Assembly (NCBI RefSeq): GCF_901709675.1
Contig: NC_051105.1
Span: 6,191,104 to 6,255,103 of the forward strand
Direction: 5' to 3'
Source of the DNA: Syngnathus acus
Lineage: Eukaryota > Chordata > Actinopteri > Syngnathiformes > Syngnathidae
Length of the DNA stretch: 64,000 nucleotides
Positions 36,936 to 55,014 of this stretch are shown piece by piece. Every line of letters starts with the position of its first letter. Position 1 is the stretch's first letter. The notes under the pieces are model-generated. The model saw only the letters and a program-made list of their open reading frames with translations. It did no database searches and was not told the DNA's origin. The position numbers and the translations under genes are program-made.

Positions 36936-38339
36936 GCAAAAGGGAGCATATATTTAATTTAAACAATAAAGGGCCTAAAATTGAGCCACATGTTAATTCA
37001 TGGCTTTTGAGGAACATGCATTCAAACGTAACCCAAAAGTTAACCTCTTAATAGTAAAATGTGAATGACATTGTCTATGTTGACGCTGGTGTCTTTCAAA
37101 AATGTTTCCACATAGTCCACACAACTTCAAATGTGCATTGTGATTTTGAATTATGAGTCTCAAAGGCCAAAGAAATGCACCGATTTAAGCTCTCTTATGG
37201 ATCTCCAGCCAATGTATAAATACATAAATAGCTGCAGATATGTCTTCAATAAGCTGGACAGTGTGAAGCTGGGATGGTTTGAAGCTTTTGAGAAACATGT
37301 CTCCCAAAATGAGCTGGCAGCAGTTGGCCGTGTGTTAAATACGCAGCTGTCTACCAGTGGCTTGAGTTACACGAATGAAAGGTGAAGCGCTCCATCAGGA
37401 GTGTAGAAAGACAATCTGCAAAGGAGAGCTAAATCGGAACGCCGTTGCTCGGCTGAGTGGGCAGCAGCCATAATGGAAAGGAATGCCTGTCAAGGAATGC
37501 TCATGGAGCTGCTGTGCAATATTAACAGAGGCCCGACGTGCGTCATAGCACTCACAGATGACAGCCCGGTGTGTGTGTGTGTGAGAGAGAGAGAGATCTG
37601 CCATTACTGTGCTACAGTAAGCTGATGTATGCAGTGTCCTAATTACAAGTCTGTGCATGCACTTCATCCCAAAGTGTAGGTTGACTACTTAGTGACAGAT
37701 GGGAACGTTAAAAGCACCCAAAATGATTGATTTGTTGTTCTGAAGTGAGCACTGTGCTTGACAAAAGCCTGCCCTCTGAACTACAATGATTGTCCAAAAG
37801 GGAGAGTCAAGTCAAAAACGTTCTTCATATTTATATTTTATAAAAATAAAATGACATAATTAAGAAGATTAAATGATAAATTGTTCATAATCAATTTGAT
37901 TAATGATATCACATATTGCTGGTGTCGGCCGGAATCCTCGTATCTGCGAAACCTCGAGACCTCAAAAATAGATCTTTAGTTTGACCATTAGCATTGCATC
38001 GTGAAAAAGAACAATTAAGACATTTTTGACAATTTAGATTGGTTAATGATTTGTAAAAGTAACACCTACACGTCTGAAAAGACCAATAGTATAGATTAGT
38101 ATCGATGCTAATGTAAATACTGCGTACCTGATACAGATGCAGTAAACAATGAAAGGCCATACAGACACACAAATATGTACGGCTTGTGACCTTTTTACCG
38201 AGCAGCTCGTGAAAGGAGCACTGCTGCAAACATATTGGCTCGCTCGCATTGACTAACAAGCACATTGCAACACACAGTCAACAACACTATGCGAACGCCT
38301 GAATTACTATAACGCCAAGGACACATGCATGTATGCATC

Positions 38340-38822
38340 CAAAATAATCAGGCGAAGCTTCATCATCCAACAAAACAATGACCTAAGACACACTGCCAAC
38401 ACAACAAATGTCAAAGGTCTCGGAAGGGACAAGACAATCACCGCACCTAAACTCAATAGAGCATGCATTCTACTTCCTGAAGAGGATAAACTCTCAGAAA
38501 CAAAGAAGGACTGAAAAAGGCTGCAGTAAATGCTTGATAAAGCATTTGAAATGAATGAAGCAAACAGTTTGGTGAAGTCAATGTTTTCCAGGCTCAATAC
38601 AGTTTTTCAAGTGGCTAAGTTCCAGTACTCACTAAAAAAGTGGGTGGCTTCAAACAAAAGGTGCTCTGTCCTGAGTTATTCAACACAATTGTACATCCCA
38701 AGAAAGAAAAGCTGAAATTCTGAACTTTTGTGCGATACTCATCTTTTGATCCAGTTGTCTCCAGTATTTAAAAAAAAAAAAACCTGAAAAAAAAGCTGTT
38801 CTAATACTTTTGGATGGGACTG
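38340..38822 (+). pseudogene. decayed Tc1-like transposase, C-terminal part
   Basis: The plus-strand frame from 38329 contains FIIQQNNDLRHTANTTN, which corresponds to the QQDNDPKHTA block of Tc1-like transposases, then LNRACILLPEEDKLSETKK, which corresponds to the NPIEHAF...LKTKL block. After a stop at 38512 the similarity goes on with KRLQ, and after another stop with EANSLVKSMFSRLNTVFQ, which corresponds to LVMSMGSRLQAVI. The catalytic Asp of QQDND is Asn, NPIE is lost and stops interrupt the frame, so the copy is dead. The end TTCTAATACTTTTGGATGGG resembles the usual terminal words of Tc1 elements. Confidence 0.75.
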
Positions 38823-40271
38823 TAAGTTAAGACACTATTGTATGACTGTATTCGTGAACCTTTCGGTATTTCACGGACATCAAGGAGCTATTAAGAAAAC
38901 AATGATGCAACATCAGCTGTAAACACAAACTCACACAATCAGAATTGTCAGGAAGTCGGCCATTGAGCCGTGTCAGATAAGTGCGCCGCTAATTGGGCCT
39001 ACGTGAGGGGGGAAAGGAGACACATGCGTCACGCCGCATAATGGAGCTCTTTGACAGGAAGAGAATGAATGCGGTGCGCGGAGGGCTGTAGCAAAGTCAA
39101 CAAACAAGCTCAGCGGGACTTTCTGTTCACACAGCTCGGGAAATAGTTTCCATTTAGGGGACATTTTCTAGAAAAGTGACATTTTAATTGCTCACATCCT
39201 AATTCAAAAAAATCCGGGTAGTTTCCCTAACACTGGGTAGCTGTTGATTTGGAGCATAATGGATTACTTTTATCCAAGGTTGGGTTAATTATAGTTTGAC
39301 CCAGCAGGTTGAGATTGGAATGCTAAAGAGCTGAATAGGCTTGTCATTTCTGAAAATGAAGTAAATGTAATGTTCTTGATAACCAGCCAACCGATTTTTG
39401 GTAGCTTTAACTCATCAGTTATTACGACTTTAGATTTGAGACCCAAAGTTGGTTTGTGACATGCCTGCTCAAGCATCAAGTGTGAAATAACATAACTCGT
39501 GACTACTTTTTTTAAACAGTCGGAAAATCAAAAAGGGAAGTGAGAAATTTCATCATGGTGTGGCGTTCTCTTACATTTGAACAAATAAACATCCCGAGCC
39601 AGAAGAAAAGCTGTAATTCTTTAGAATGCAACACGCTCATAATACATTCACGAGTGGATTGTGGATTTTTGACTTCACCAGGCGAACTGACATTGCATAT
39701 CGTATATCTATAAATGAAACAATTACTTGTCAAAATGACTTTCTACATATCGCATATTACAGTTACAATTTGAGATATAGATACAGATACAATTTTAGGT
39801 TGGATATCCTTAGTCATTAAGAACTAGATGTCACCTAAATGCACAGAAACTAATCGCTACACAGAGTCAACAGCAAATAAACATTAAAAAAAAAAACTGC
39901 AAACTACAACTGCTTATAGATGTCTTAAATAAAACTCCTCAACTCACTTCAACGGAGTCACTTGGCACCGCGATGACACCTTCACTGCTTATGTGAATGA
40001 CTCGTGACATTGCCCCTCATGACTTGTCGACATCCCCGCATCTTCATGCATTCCTAAAGATGTTATATAAATAGGCCAACAGATGAGATCACAGCGGGCA
40101 GTGGCGGTGGAATGTGTTTGGCAACACGCGCTGTCCGAGTTTGAATTTGGGTTACCGGGCAGTTTTATAATTTCTCCTAAATGAAAACGAAGCTGTGTGT
40201 ATTCATGCTGGATGCATGGAGCTGTTAAATACATAAATAATTAAAATTACATTATTATATTTATTTAAATA

Positions 40272-40273
40272 GA

Positions 40274-40304
<31 letters not shown>
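40272..40304. repeat. (AAAT)n microsatellite
   Basis: About eight AAAT tetranucleotides in a row. Confidence 0.95.
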
Positions 40305-40609
40305 CACTCACTTGACAACAAATGGGAATACACAGAGACACCATATAATGTGTCACAATTATTGCAAGGTTGAGGCCCTAAGTGCAGGGAATGAAAATTA
40401 CAATACATACTAGTGTTACGTGTAAAGTTTCATTATTCTGATACATACTCATGATGAGTTTTAATGAGGACACAGAGACACTTAATCGTGATATTGACCA
40501 CTCTATTTAAAAAAAAAAAAAGGGTGTAAAAATGGTTGGACAACCCCTGGCTGAATGAACCAGACTGCTGATGAAATACTCGCAATGATGAAATAAATTT
40601 CAACCACAG

Positions 40610-42088
40610 ATCATTTAGGAAGTGAACTTTATTCAAATAAATAGCACATAAATAAACAACCTTTCCTTATTCTCATACACACAAGCACAGACGGCCAGTC
40701 AAGTAACAAATCAGGAAAACAAACAAACTTGAAATACTTCTTATCCAAAAATGTTATCAAAAAGGGTCACGCTGCATCAAGTCGTAGTGTTTCAGTCGCT
40801 CGGGACCATTCTTTTTGCACAACAAATACAACTTGAAGCCATTTCAGCAATAGGAAATATGTGCAATCCTGTTTTTTTGCTTACATAACAAGGTCAAAGA
40901 GGAGCTCAAACATTGCACATTTGTTCAGATAAAAAGGCACACGTGTTAGTAGTGAGTGCAAAACAACCCGCAGCATCAACACTACAATATTTTTCCAACA
41001 TGGAAGTTGAAATAAAAACATATTCATGAAAAGTATGTCAGTTTTTTTTTTTTTTTTAGATTGATTCACTTGCTTCTACACATTGTTGCTGGGTACAGTA
41101 TATTGCTAGATTGTGAAAGTACCAGCAGAAGCTATTACGACAAGCAGCTTTAAGATTTGGTGGCCGCCCGAGCGTAACGTCACTTTGGTTGAGTAACATG
41201 CTACACGTGGACAACTCAGTAGTGTGTATCACTGATTCTAGTCGGCTCTTTGGTAGCAAAAAAAAACTTCGATATAGTCTTACATAACACGTACCTATGC
41301 ATTTGCCAACCGCCTTCCCATGAAATTATTGCACTGTTCCCGCAGTTTCGGGATGGACTGATATTTCCTGAACAAGATGGCAGAATTTCTTTCAGAATTT
41401 TCTGCTTCCATTCCAGTGGAAAAATTGAGCAGAATAGTTGGTCTTCATTTTAGTATCGCTAACTTTTCCATCGTTGTGGCTGGAGTGTGTCCGAGGTTTG
41501 ATGGGGTTCTTCCATCAATGGAAATAACACAAAGAGGCCTTCCCGAAAACTGCTCCCAAGGAGTTAACTAAGATTCAAAGGAGAACTTAAGGGGTATTCT
41601 TGTAGATGGATACTTTAGTGCACATGGTGTATTGCGGAGGCCGAGGGTCTGACTACTTCCTGGATGCTAGGTAGTTGTGCTTGTCTCATTCATAAAAGAC
41701 AATTTTCCTTCACTGTAGACTGATGAAAGTCTTTTGAGGTAAAAAAAAAAGAAAAAAAAAAGAAAAAAAAAAAGCAGCATTTGCACAGGTTAAACATGTT
41801 GGAAAAAAAAAAAAAATCACAGTTTCATCCAACATATTAGCCGTTCTGTGTTAAGTGTAATGTGTCTCTGTAGAGAAAAAAAGGCGAACTAAATGGGAGC
41901 GGATCATAAGGAAGTGAAACGTTTTGGCCCTCGCTCCAGTCATGTGTTGGATGGTGTCTTCCTGTTTTCGTACAGCATGGAAAAAGTCTGTTATTGCTTC
42001 TCGTGTAACCTTGTGCAAAGTTTGGTTATTGCTCTTATAGCTTATATGATAGCAAAAGCTTAGCTTGCTTCATTGCGCTATTGTTTCT
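40610..42088 (-). other. sik1: sik1 3' UTR
   Basis: AT-rich sequence between the stop codon and the poly(A) signal, including A/T runs at 41041-41058 and 41740-41775. Its length is inferred from the poly(A) signal. Confidence 0.55.
40628..40633 (-). terminator. sik1: poly(A) signal AATAAA, sik1
   Basis: TTTATT on the plus strand reads AATAAA on the minus strand, about 1.46 kb beyond the sik1 stop codon. Confidence 0.55.
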
Positions 42089-47628
<5,540 letters not shown>

Positions 47629-47807
47629 CTAAAATACGAGAGTTCAGTGTTACTTGGATGTTAACAGATGAAATGAGGACAAGATGTACAGAAAAGGGTT
47701 GAAGGAATGGAGTGGCTTTACAGTACACTATGGGGCAAGATAACATATACGTTGTTTCTATTCAACACAAACACCCACATCAATACAATATGCATACACA
47801 ACACATT

Positions 47808-48045
47808 TTTGAACTAAACTTAAACGAACGGATGTACTACATTTTTTGCAAAAGGCTGCTGAGTTCTTCGCCACCTTGCAGTCTAGTCTTTGAACTCAAC
47901 TTAAAAGAATGGATGTATTACATTCTTTTGCAAAAGGCTACTGAGTTCGTCTCCACCTTGCAGTCTTTGAACTCAACTTAAAAGAATGGTGTAGTACTTT
48001 TTTTTTCAAAAGGCTACTATGAGTTCTTCACTTTGCAATCCAGTT
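47808..48045. repeat. minisatellite, about 80-bp unit, three copies, in sik1 intron 1
   Basis: Copies start near 47808, 47889 and 47966. Each begins TTTGAACT(A/C)AACTTAAA, continues with GAATGG-like and CAAAAGGCT(G/A)CT words, and ends with GAGTTC...CACCTTGCA. The third copy is more diverged. Confidence 0.88.
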
Positions 48046-48504
48046 AAAATGATAAACGTAGTCGTCGTAGTAGACAACACAAAGTATGATTTTATTTTTA
48101 ATTGATTTAGTGATTTATAAAAGGCGAGAGGTTCAGCATTCATGGGTGTTTTCTAGAAAAGCGCACAGTGTGTGTGGCCAATGAGCCGCACAGGTTCTCT
48201 GCACTAAATCTGCATCATTTTAATCAAATTGAAGCTGTACAATGTTTTTAGTATTTATATGTATTTGTATTATTTTTGGGTTTCCCGCTTGTATTCTAAC
48301 AATGCGGTATTCTAACAATACTACATGTATATATTAGTCCATGTTTGTTAGTTGTTATTTGTTGCCCAAGACGGAACGGCATATAATATGATATTGTATT
48401 TAAAATGAATAGAAATGGATTAACCTCTAAACCTGCGAGCGTGACTCCGTCACATTAAAATGATTGTATGTGAAAATATAAAATATCCCAAATGTTAGGC
48501 TTAC

Positions 48505-48780
48505 CTTACAAAGTGTACATAAATCTCCTCCTGGGGTTCTTCTCAAATAGAAGAAAGCCAGCAAAAATTGATCGCAGCGTCGCTGGAAAAACAAACCGGG
48601 AGCAATTTCTACTCCTCGCCCGTTTGAGGCGATTTGGTGCGGCTCCGTTCTGCGCCTTTGCACCGGTGCTCTCCGCTGGAATGTGGCTGAGTGATTCTCT
48701 CGGTACTCGCACAGGGAGGGAACTCCTCCTCTTCGTACGCAGCCACCGCCTCTTCCTCTCCCCCGCCCCCTCCGCCATGA
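48505..48780 (-). other. sik1: inferred untranslated exon 1 of sik1
   Basis: On the minus strand GTAAG|GTAAGCC gives a strong donor ending an exon at 48505. The region to 48780 is GC-rich and lies directly below the CRE cluster. The 5' edge is a guess. Confidence 0.55.
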
Positions 48781-48801
48781 CAAATTGATACCCACCTCAT
48801 T

Positions 48802-48968
48802 AACGTCACACTCACGTCAGAGATTCGAGCCGAGTGCACGGCAAGGCCGGGCACGAGCGCTCGGATCTGGTTGCCGGGTAACAACGCGGCTCGGGCTCCC
48901 GGTGACGTCAGCGCTGCTGGAAACGTTGCTGGGAGAAGAGCGTGGTGACGTCAGTGGTAGATCACGTG
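48802..48968. promoter_or_regulatory. CRE cluster of the sik1 promoter
   Basis: Within 170 bp there are two perfect TGACGTCA palindromes (48903-48910 and 48946-48953), two half-type sites (TAACGTCA near 48801-48808 and TCACGTCA near 48812-48819) and a CACGTG E-box at 48963-48968. All lie just upstream of the inferred sik1 first exon. SIK1 is a known CREB-induced gene in mammals, which fits this arrangement. Confidence 0.8.
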
Positions 48969-48987
48969 ATGTTTGAGGGAGGAAGGA

Positions 48988-49026
48988 TGAGAGAGAGAGA
49001 GAGAGAGCAGAGAAAGAGAGAGAGAG
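48988..49026. repeat. GA-rich microsatellite upstream of sik1
   Basis: GA dinucleotide runs, interrupted by CAGAGAAA, next to the CRE cluster. Confidence 0.9.
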
Positions 49027-52000
49027 CGGAAGGGAGGGATGGCGAGAGCTAAAGAGTGAGAGCGGTGACTATCAGCAGTTCAATTTACTTTCGCTTTTAC
49101 CACATACTATTGTACTATTCAATAATATCTAAACATATAGTTGTTGCTGCTACAATGTCTGAACCACGAGTGGACACTTTTTTAATTCCTCTAATGTTTT
49201 TTTTTTCCCCACCCTAAATCCAATCATTCGCTCAGCTTGCGAATGTCCATTGCCCAAACTCAGAAAAATTGTGAGCCGTGATTGTTTTGTAGTCCTGCCT
49301 AACTTATTTTTCAAAAATCATAAATAAAATTAAATTTGTCACTCATCTGGGGAGAGGGAATTTTGGACTTCCCTGCCAAACCTGTTGCTCCCGACCCGGA
49401 ATAGGTGCAAGAAAATGGATTCAGAAGTCACTCTGACATCATTTTAAATAGAAAAATATGTAGCCTATCAGCATAATTGCGGTAAACGGGAATGCAGTGA
49501 ATTAGTGGAACAATTGTGTGTCAACTTTGAAGCGAGGACCATTTCCTCATTCCAGAGATGTGCGTGCCACCTTCTGTCTCATATGTGTGTCATCAAGTAT
49601 CATCACTATGGATGGAATGCTGCAAAGTGATGACTGACACTAACAGTCCACAATCTTGCTCCAAATACGTGCAGAAAAAGAAGCCAGCGTATTGTTCGCG
49701 TATGGTTCGTTTTTATCAACACTGAAAGCTTGGAATCACGCTCCCCAAAGGAGTCACGTGTCTTCAATCAAAAGTCGCTCCGACTTTTCTGCAAGGGTTT
49801 GCATGGCAGGATGCAGCATGCGTCATGCTTTTTGCCAGCGGTGTCGCTTCCTTTATTATTTACTGGCACTCACGTGAATCAGTTGACAATGAAACAAGCA
49901 CAAAGGGAGGCATTGTGAGTAAAGATCTGTTAATCTGCTGGTCTTGTACAATCACGTCTGCAGACGTACTTAGCAATGTCCCGTCAAGGTTAAGATCATG
50001 AGATGCGTGTTGGAGAAACAAGATGGATCCCCAGGTGGCAGCAAATTGCCGCACTTTTGACAATATGAGCCTCAGGCATTAAATAATGCTGAAAAGAAAA
50101 TTCCCATTAAAAAAAAAAACTAATCGATATATCATATGTGAGTTAGTCACTGAAAAGCAATAAATCATCTGCGGTCGCCACGTCTCAGAGCAACAAAACA
50201 CCTGCCGGAGATTATTATGGGATGACGCGAGCAATCCATTAGCATTATCAAAACACAAAGATGGCGTTCATCCCTCCAGAGCACATAAAAGCTTTCACAA
50301 ACGCTTGCAGTTGGATTTTGTCCTTCATCGATTAATATCAGACAGTTCTACCAGTCAGTTTGGCCTGATAGTCAATCTTCTCACAAAACACAAGTCAAAA
50401 CACAAAGTGAAAAGCATCTCTGTCTGGGTAATGTCTTGGTGTCATTGTGGCACAAAATCACAAGGGGCTCGATTCTTCATCGCTAATTTGTGCCACCACC
50501 ACCACTCGCTTCACGTGCCTTCGAGAGCTTGTGCGTCATAACAAAATCATCACGTTGAGGCCCTTGAGCACTTTCCCATGTGCTTTGTGTACTTTTGGGA
50601 TTTCCAAGACTTGTATTTTGTTTCGTAAACATCCAGAAGTCGATGTAGTGTCTCTTGGTATTGATAAAGCTTTACATGGTGGTTTTGTTTATTCATGAAA
50701 AGTGATCCAGTCGCTTCCGGGGCAAGGATGAATCGGCACAATGTACGTCACTATAAGCCAACCACACAATCTGCTGCAATAAGATCCATTTGTATTCTTT
50801 ACCGCTTTGTCTTTGTAAGTTCCCAACCTGGCGAGCTGGAGCCCATCCCAGACGTGCTAACCACTATATAACATGGTGTCCTAAGGAGTTCCATGTTCAG
50901 TATAAAAAAAAAAATCTATTTTTTGGTTATTCTCAAAAGGACAGCAAAATATTGGAGAAACAATTAGTTTCTAACATGGCAGAAAATGTCAGAGTCAGCA
51001 TAATGGTTGTGTTTTGCTCTTCTTTTTTTTTTTGGCTTACTCACAGCAGTAACACCCCAGCGTCACCATATAAGTCATAATTAAAAGGAAGCAAACAAAC
51101 GGAGTAATTAAATTTATTAGAAACAACTCTCAGTATGATGCACTGCTTCTATCCGAGCTCGTAATCTTTTCATATTAAGAGTGACAATCAAAAGTAAGCA
51201 TTATCGTTTTAGTAAAAGCACTTTTTTTTATAGCGCTCATCTATTGGACCTCATGACTTTGACAAAACAACACTGCCATATTTGGCTTTCCATTTTCGAT
51301 GGTTATTGATTCTGACTGTTCCATTTAGTGGCATAAAATCAAATTGCAAAAACGGTACAATCTGTTCTATCCTCCTGACACGTGACACTCGGACTTATCT
51401 ACATCTATGATCACTTTCTAGCTGTGTACTGAAAGACCAAATTTCAGCAAAAGAATGCAATCCGTTGTATTATCGGCACAAAGTGTGCTGATACAATAAT
51501 CCTGTGGCGTCAGTTACTTATCTTGTGATGTAAATACCTGCCTGCGACCCACGTCTGCACACAAGGCAAGATGGAGCCAATGTGAATGCGTGTGTGCACA
51601 AAGGCGCCTCCAGACACCAAAGGCACGTGCGTCATAACATGGATCAGTCTATTATCCTCGGATTGGTGGGAAAGGGGGGGGGGGCAGTGGAAGCCTTGTG
51701 GGATACCCTGAAGGTTATGGTGAAACGTTAAGATGAAACATAAGAATTGCTGCAGACAACTACTTTCGTCTGTATTGTATTGTGATATATTGAAAGGATA
51801 CGGCGCCAAGCTGGTTTCTGTTTAGCATCTTTCACATTATGATGGGAATTATAATAGGGATCATATTATAGTGAAAATTACTTCTTGCGAAATCAAACTC
51901 ATAGGTAATGTTGGCTTTGACATAGTCCTGCACACAAACCCACACACAATCTAAACCAACAGGGGATTTATGAAATTGAGCTGCTTATATTGAAAGTGAT

Positions 52001-54975
52001 TTAATATAAAAAAGATTGTCTCTTGTCTAAAACAAATCAAGCAATGCAAGCTCCTCAAGGTCAGAAAGGTCAAAAATGTCTACAGCCAACAATAGAAAAC
52101 CACAATGTTGTTAGGATGGTTGATTCAAATGGGAAACTTGTGTGGGACTCTCAGGGCAGATGCTGTTATGTATGATACACTGCAGTTCTGTATGTAATGT
52201 GGCAACCATGCCAGAGGGCCTTTGGCGTTTTTCAACCCAACTGACTCGGTTTCAAATCAGGGGGGATAGTGTGATGGCGTAACCCAATAGACGGAGGCTT
52301 CAAATCAGGGTCAGTGTTATTCCTCCTCATATTTTATTGACAACTGCTGACCCAAAAGATCCCGGGCTCATGTCCATGTTAGGGATATTCAAAAGTGGTG
52401 TCAGAAGTGGGATTACCAGGTGTGAGGTTAACCAACTGGAAGGACTCTGGATTTATATCGCTTTTGTGGAATATGAATTGAGCAGCAAAATTCATCATCT
52501 CAGGAGGCGGCCATTTTGTCCCTTGCTGGCGACTGAAAATGACATTCCAGTTTCCATTTCTCAGGTCACAACCTCAGTTTGAGAAACCTGGTGAGCTGCA
52601 TTGAGATAGAATGTATGGATGTCATCTATTGTTCCTTATTCCAAATAAAAATCACGAGACATCCCTGAAAGTCCAGATGGGAGGAAAGTTTGATCCTTCC
52701 AGGTGTTGAGCCTTCTGCTCTTGATCTTGCCATTCAGCGTCCATATGGTCTGACAGCCGGCCCCTCTAAAGCCGGATAAAGCGCTAAGCGGCGGACTAGG
52801 CAAGAAGAAGTGCAGGCGTTGATGTTGATTTTGGACGAAGCAAACGTTTTGATTTGTTGGAGAATTCCTTGTGGTTTTGGAATCACCTTCCAAAGCGACT
52901 TTGTGTACCTCCAAATGTTGTACCTATTTCCTTAGTTCTTGCTGAATTCTCTTGGCACATCTCTTCACAGAGGAGGGCTCAGAGCAACGTGCTTTTGATT
53001 TGGCAACAACGGAGAGACCAGAGAGGCGTCTGCCAGAAGAAAGAACAGCTAAGCAAGGATTAGAATGTCTAATCTGGGTAAAGGAGCGTGTCCAAAAACC
53101 TGACATGACACTTGGGACATCTGTGTGGGCCGCCTGCTACGGCCATGTGAGCGCAGAAAAAAGGGGAGGAGCCTGTGGGGATCGTCTTCTATACACCAGG
53201 GCCTAAAAAGGAAAGCAAGACACTTAAGGTCAAGAGGTTGATCTCCATGTGTTGTGGGATGAGAGCTAACCACAACACTCGTAAGATATAAAAAGTGCAA
53301 CGATAAAACGGGTGTCATTGTTTTTGCAGATAGTCAAAGAATTCACCATCACCTGCAATAAATCAACACAAGCTGATGCGTTGACAAAGCGTTCATTCGT
53401 GCTTGATTTATCTTCGGCACGAAACCACTTGTGAAATCGCTCCAAGAGAATGTGCAAATAAGCAAACACACCCTCAGAGACATACAGACGGTGAGTCCAG
53501 CACATACTGTTCTCCTCCTTTCTCATAGTCAGTGCTTTGAAAAATCCTGGAACAATACATCCTAAGATTTGTTCAGTCCCCCCACCCCTCCAACTTTGAA
53601 GTGCTGATTCAAGGTGCAGTTTTGCACAATTTGTTACTGGGCTGCTGCTTAACCTTTAATTTGCTTCTATTTCAAAACTATTTTTCCAATAGCATGGATT
53701 CAGGTCCAACTATGACCATCGTAAAACTTTTATTCGATAATATTTTGGGAAACATTTTATCATCATTGCCAAAATGATCTATCCATCCATTCGTCCAGCC
53801 GTCTGTCCAGTTCTTAATTTTTCATCTGCCTGCTTTTTATCACTTCATGTGTATCATTCCTCAAAGGGTGCAACTCAGGATATAGAAAATAATTTCCTAA
53901 TTTCCAGGCATGAGTTTGGAACACTGAACACTTTGTACTGACCTCTTGTACAAAGGCTTTATTATTTTAGTTCATCAAAGTGGTCAGAAAACAGAACATT
54001 TGTTCTTCCGTCCAACTAGGCAAACTTGGACCAGCCACCTGTAAACATTAACCTGGGAAACAAAGACCCTTCTTGTTTCCGTCGCCATTCATCCTCCCTG
54101 CCACCCATAATGGCTAAACATTATTTCTGCAGATAAATATGACTCATAGATAGCAAAATAATAAACTGTTTAAACAATTTCTATACATAAACTCGTAAAC
54201 CTAGTTACTGGACTCTAATATAACTTTACCAAAATGACCAGTTTGACAAGATAAGTGACATTCTATTCTACGCTCAAAGTTGCAATGTACTTTTTGTGCA
54301 GGAACATTCAGCTCTCCGTCTGTACAGTTGCACTTTATTAAAAAAGTACACAACAGGGGTGTTTTTTTTTCAGTGATGTCTTTGACCTACCGCAAGGCAT
54401 ATTTTTATTCAAAACTAGGCCTCCAACTTTTAAAATGTTCCAGCTGTAGCACCACAATAACGTCAGAGATGTCAGCGTGATAGCACCTCTCTCTGTCCCC
54501 CCCCCCTCCCCCTCTCGCTCTTCCTGGCTGTATCCATGCACCCATGCTATGAGTCAAATATCATTATCCCAGCGTGATATACTTTTTTCTGTGCCATTAA
54601 AATTAGCAACCCTAATTATGCTAATATTAAAAGGTAGGCGTGGAAATAATGTTCTTTCCTGAGTGACAATATAATAGGTTGGCCATATTTTTCAAATTGA
54701 ATGCTTCCCTCCCCTGATATTATTCCAATTTGCCTTTTCAATCTTCATTTCATCACACATCAAACAGCATAGCAGGAACAAAATCTTCCTCCTTCACTGT
54801 CATGGTCATAAGTGGTAATGAGACAACTTGGTCCAAAGGAGCAATGATGTCAGCAGCTTGCGTCAAAGTCTCCGGGGCACGTTTTACAATCCCCTGAGAC
54901 GGACTGAGCTTTCCATTGAGATCACACTCTGCACTAATCAAATCTGCACCACTAGCTCACTTGTTGAGTCTCAGT

Positions 54976-55014
54976 GCACACACACACATACACACGCACA
55001 CACACACACACACA
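54976..55014. repeat. (CA)n microsatellite, interrupted
   Basis: About 19 CA units with single-base interruptions (ATACAC, CGCA). Confidence 0.95.

Larger units (their letters stand above)
31560..40600. other. u2af1-sik1 intergenic region with transposon remains
   Basis: Nine kilobases without a recognisable gene. In human, CRYAA lies in this interval from memory; I found no alpha-crystallin exon here. Contents are a hAT-type element (32776-33097), a Tc1-like relic (38340-38822), microsatellites, a 16-bp G run (33675-33690), C runs near 35467-35480, and a TATGTATG/TATT run at 34098-34132. The moderately GC-rich stretches at 32390-32510 and 33400-33660 may be regulatory, but nothing identifies them. 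Confidence 0.6.

Noticed and set aside
32000-41000. Possible cryaa gene between u2af1 and sik1, as in human
   Set aside because: No alpha-crystallin sequence was found in any frame.
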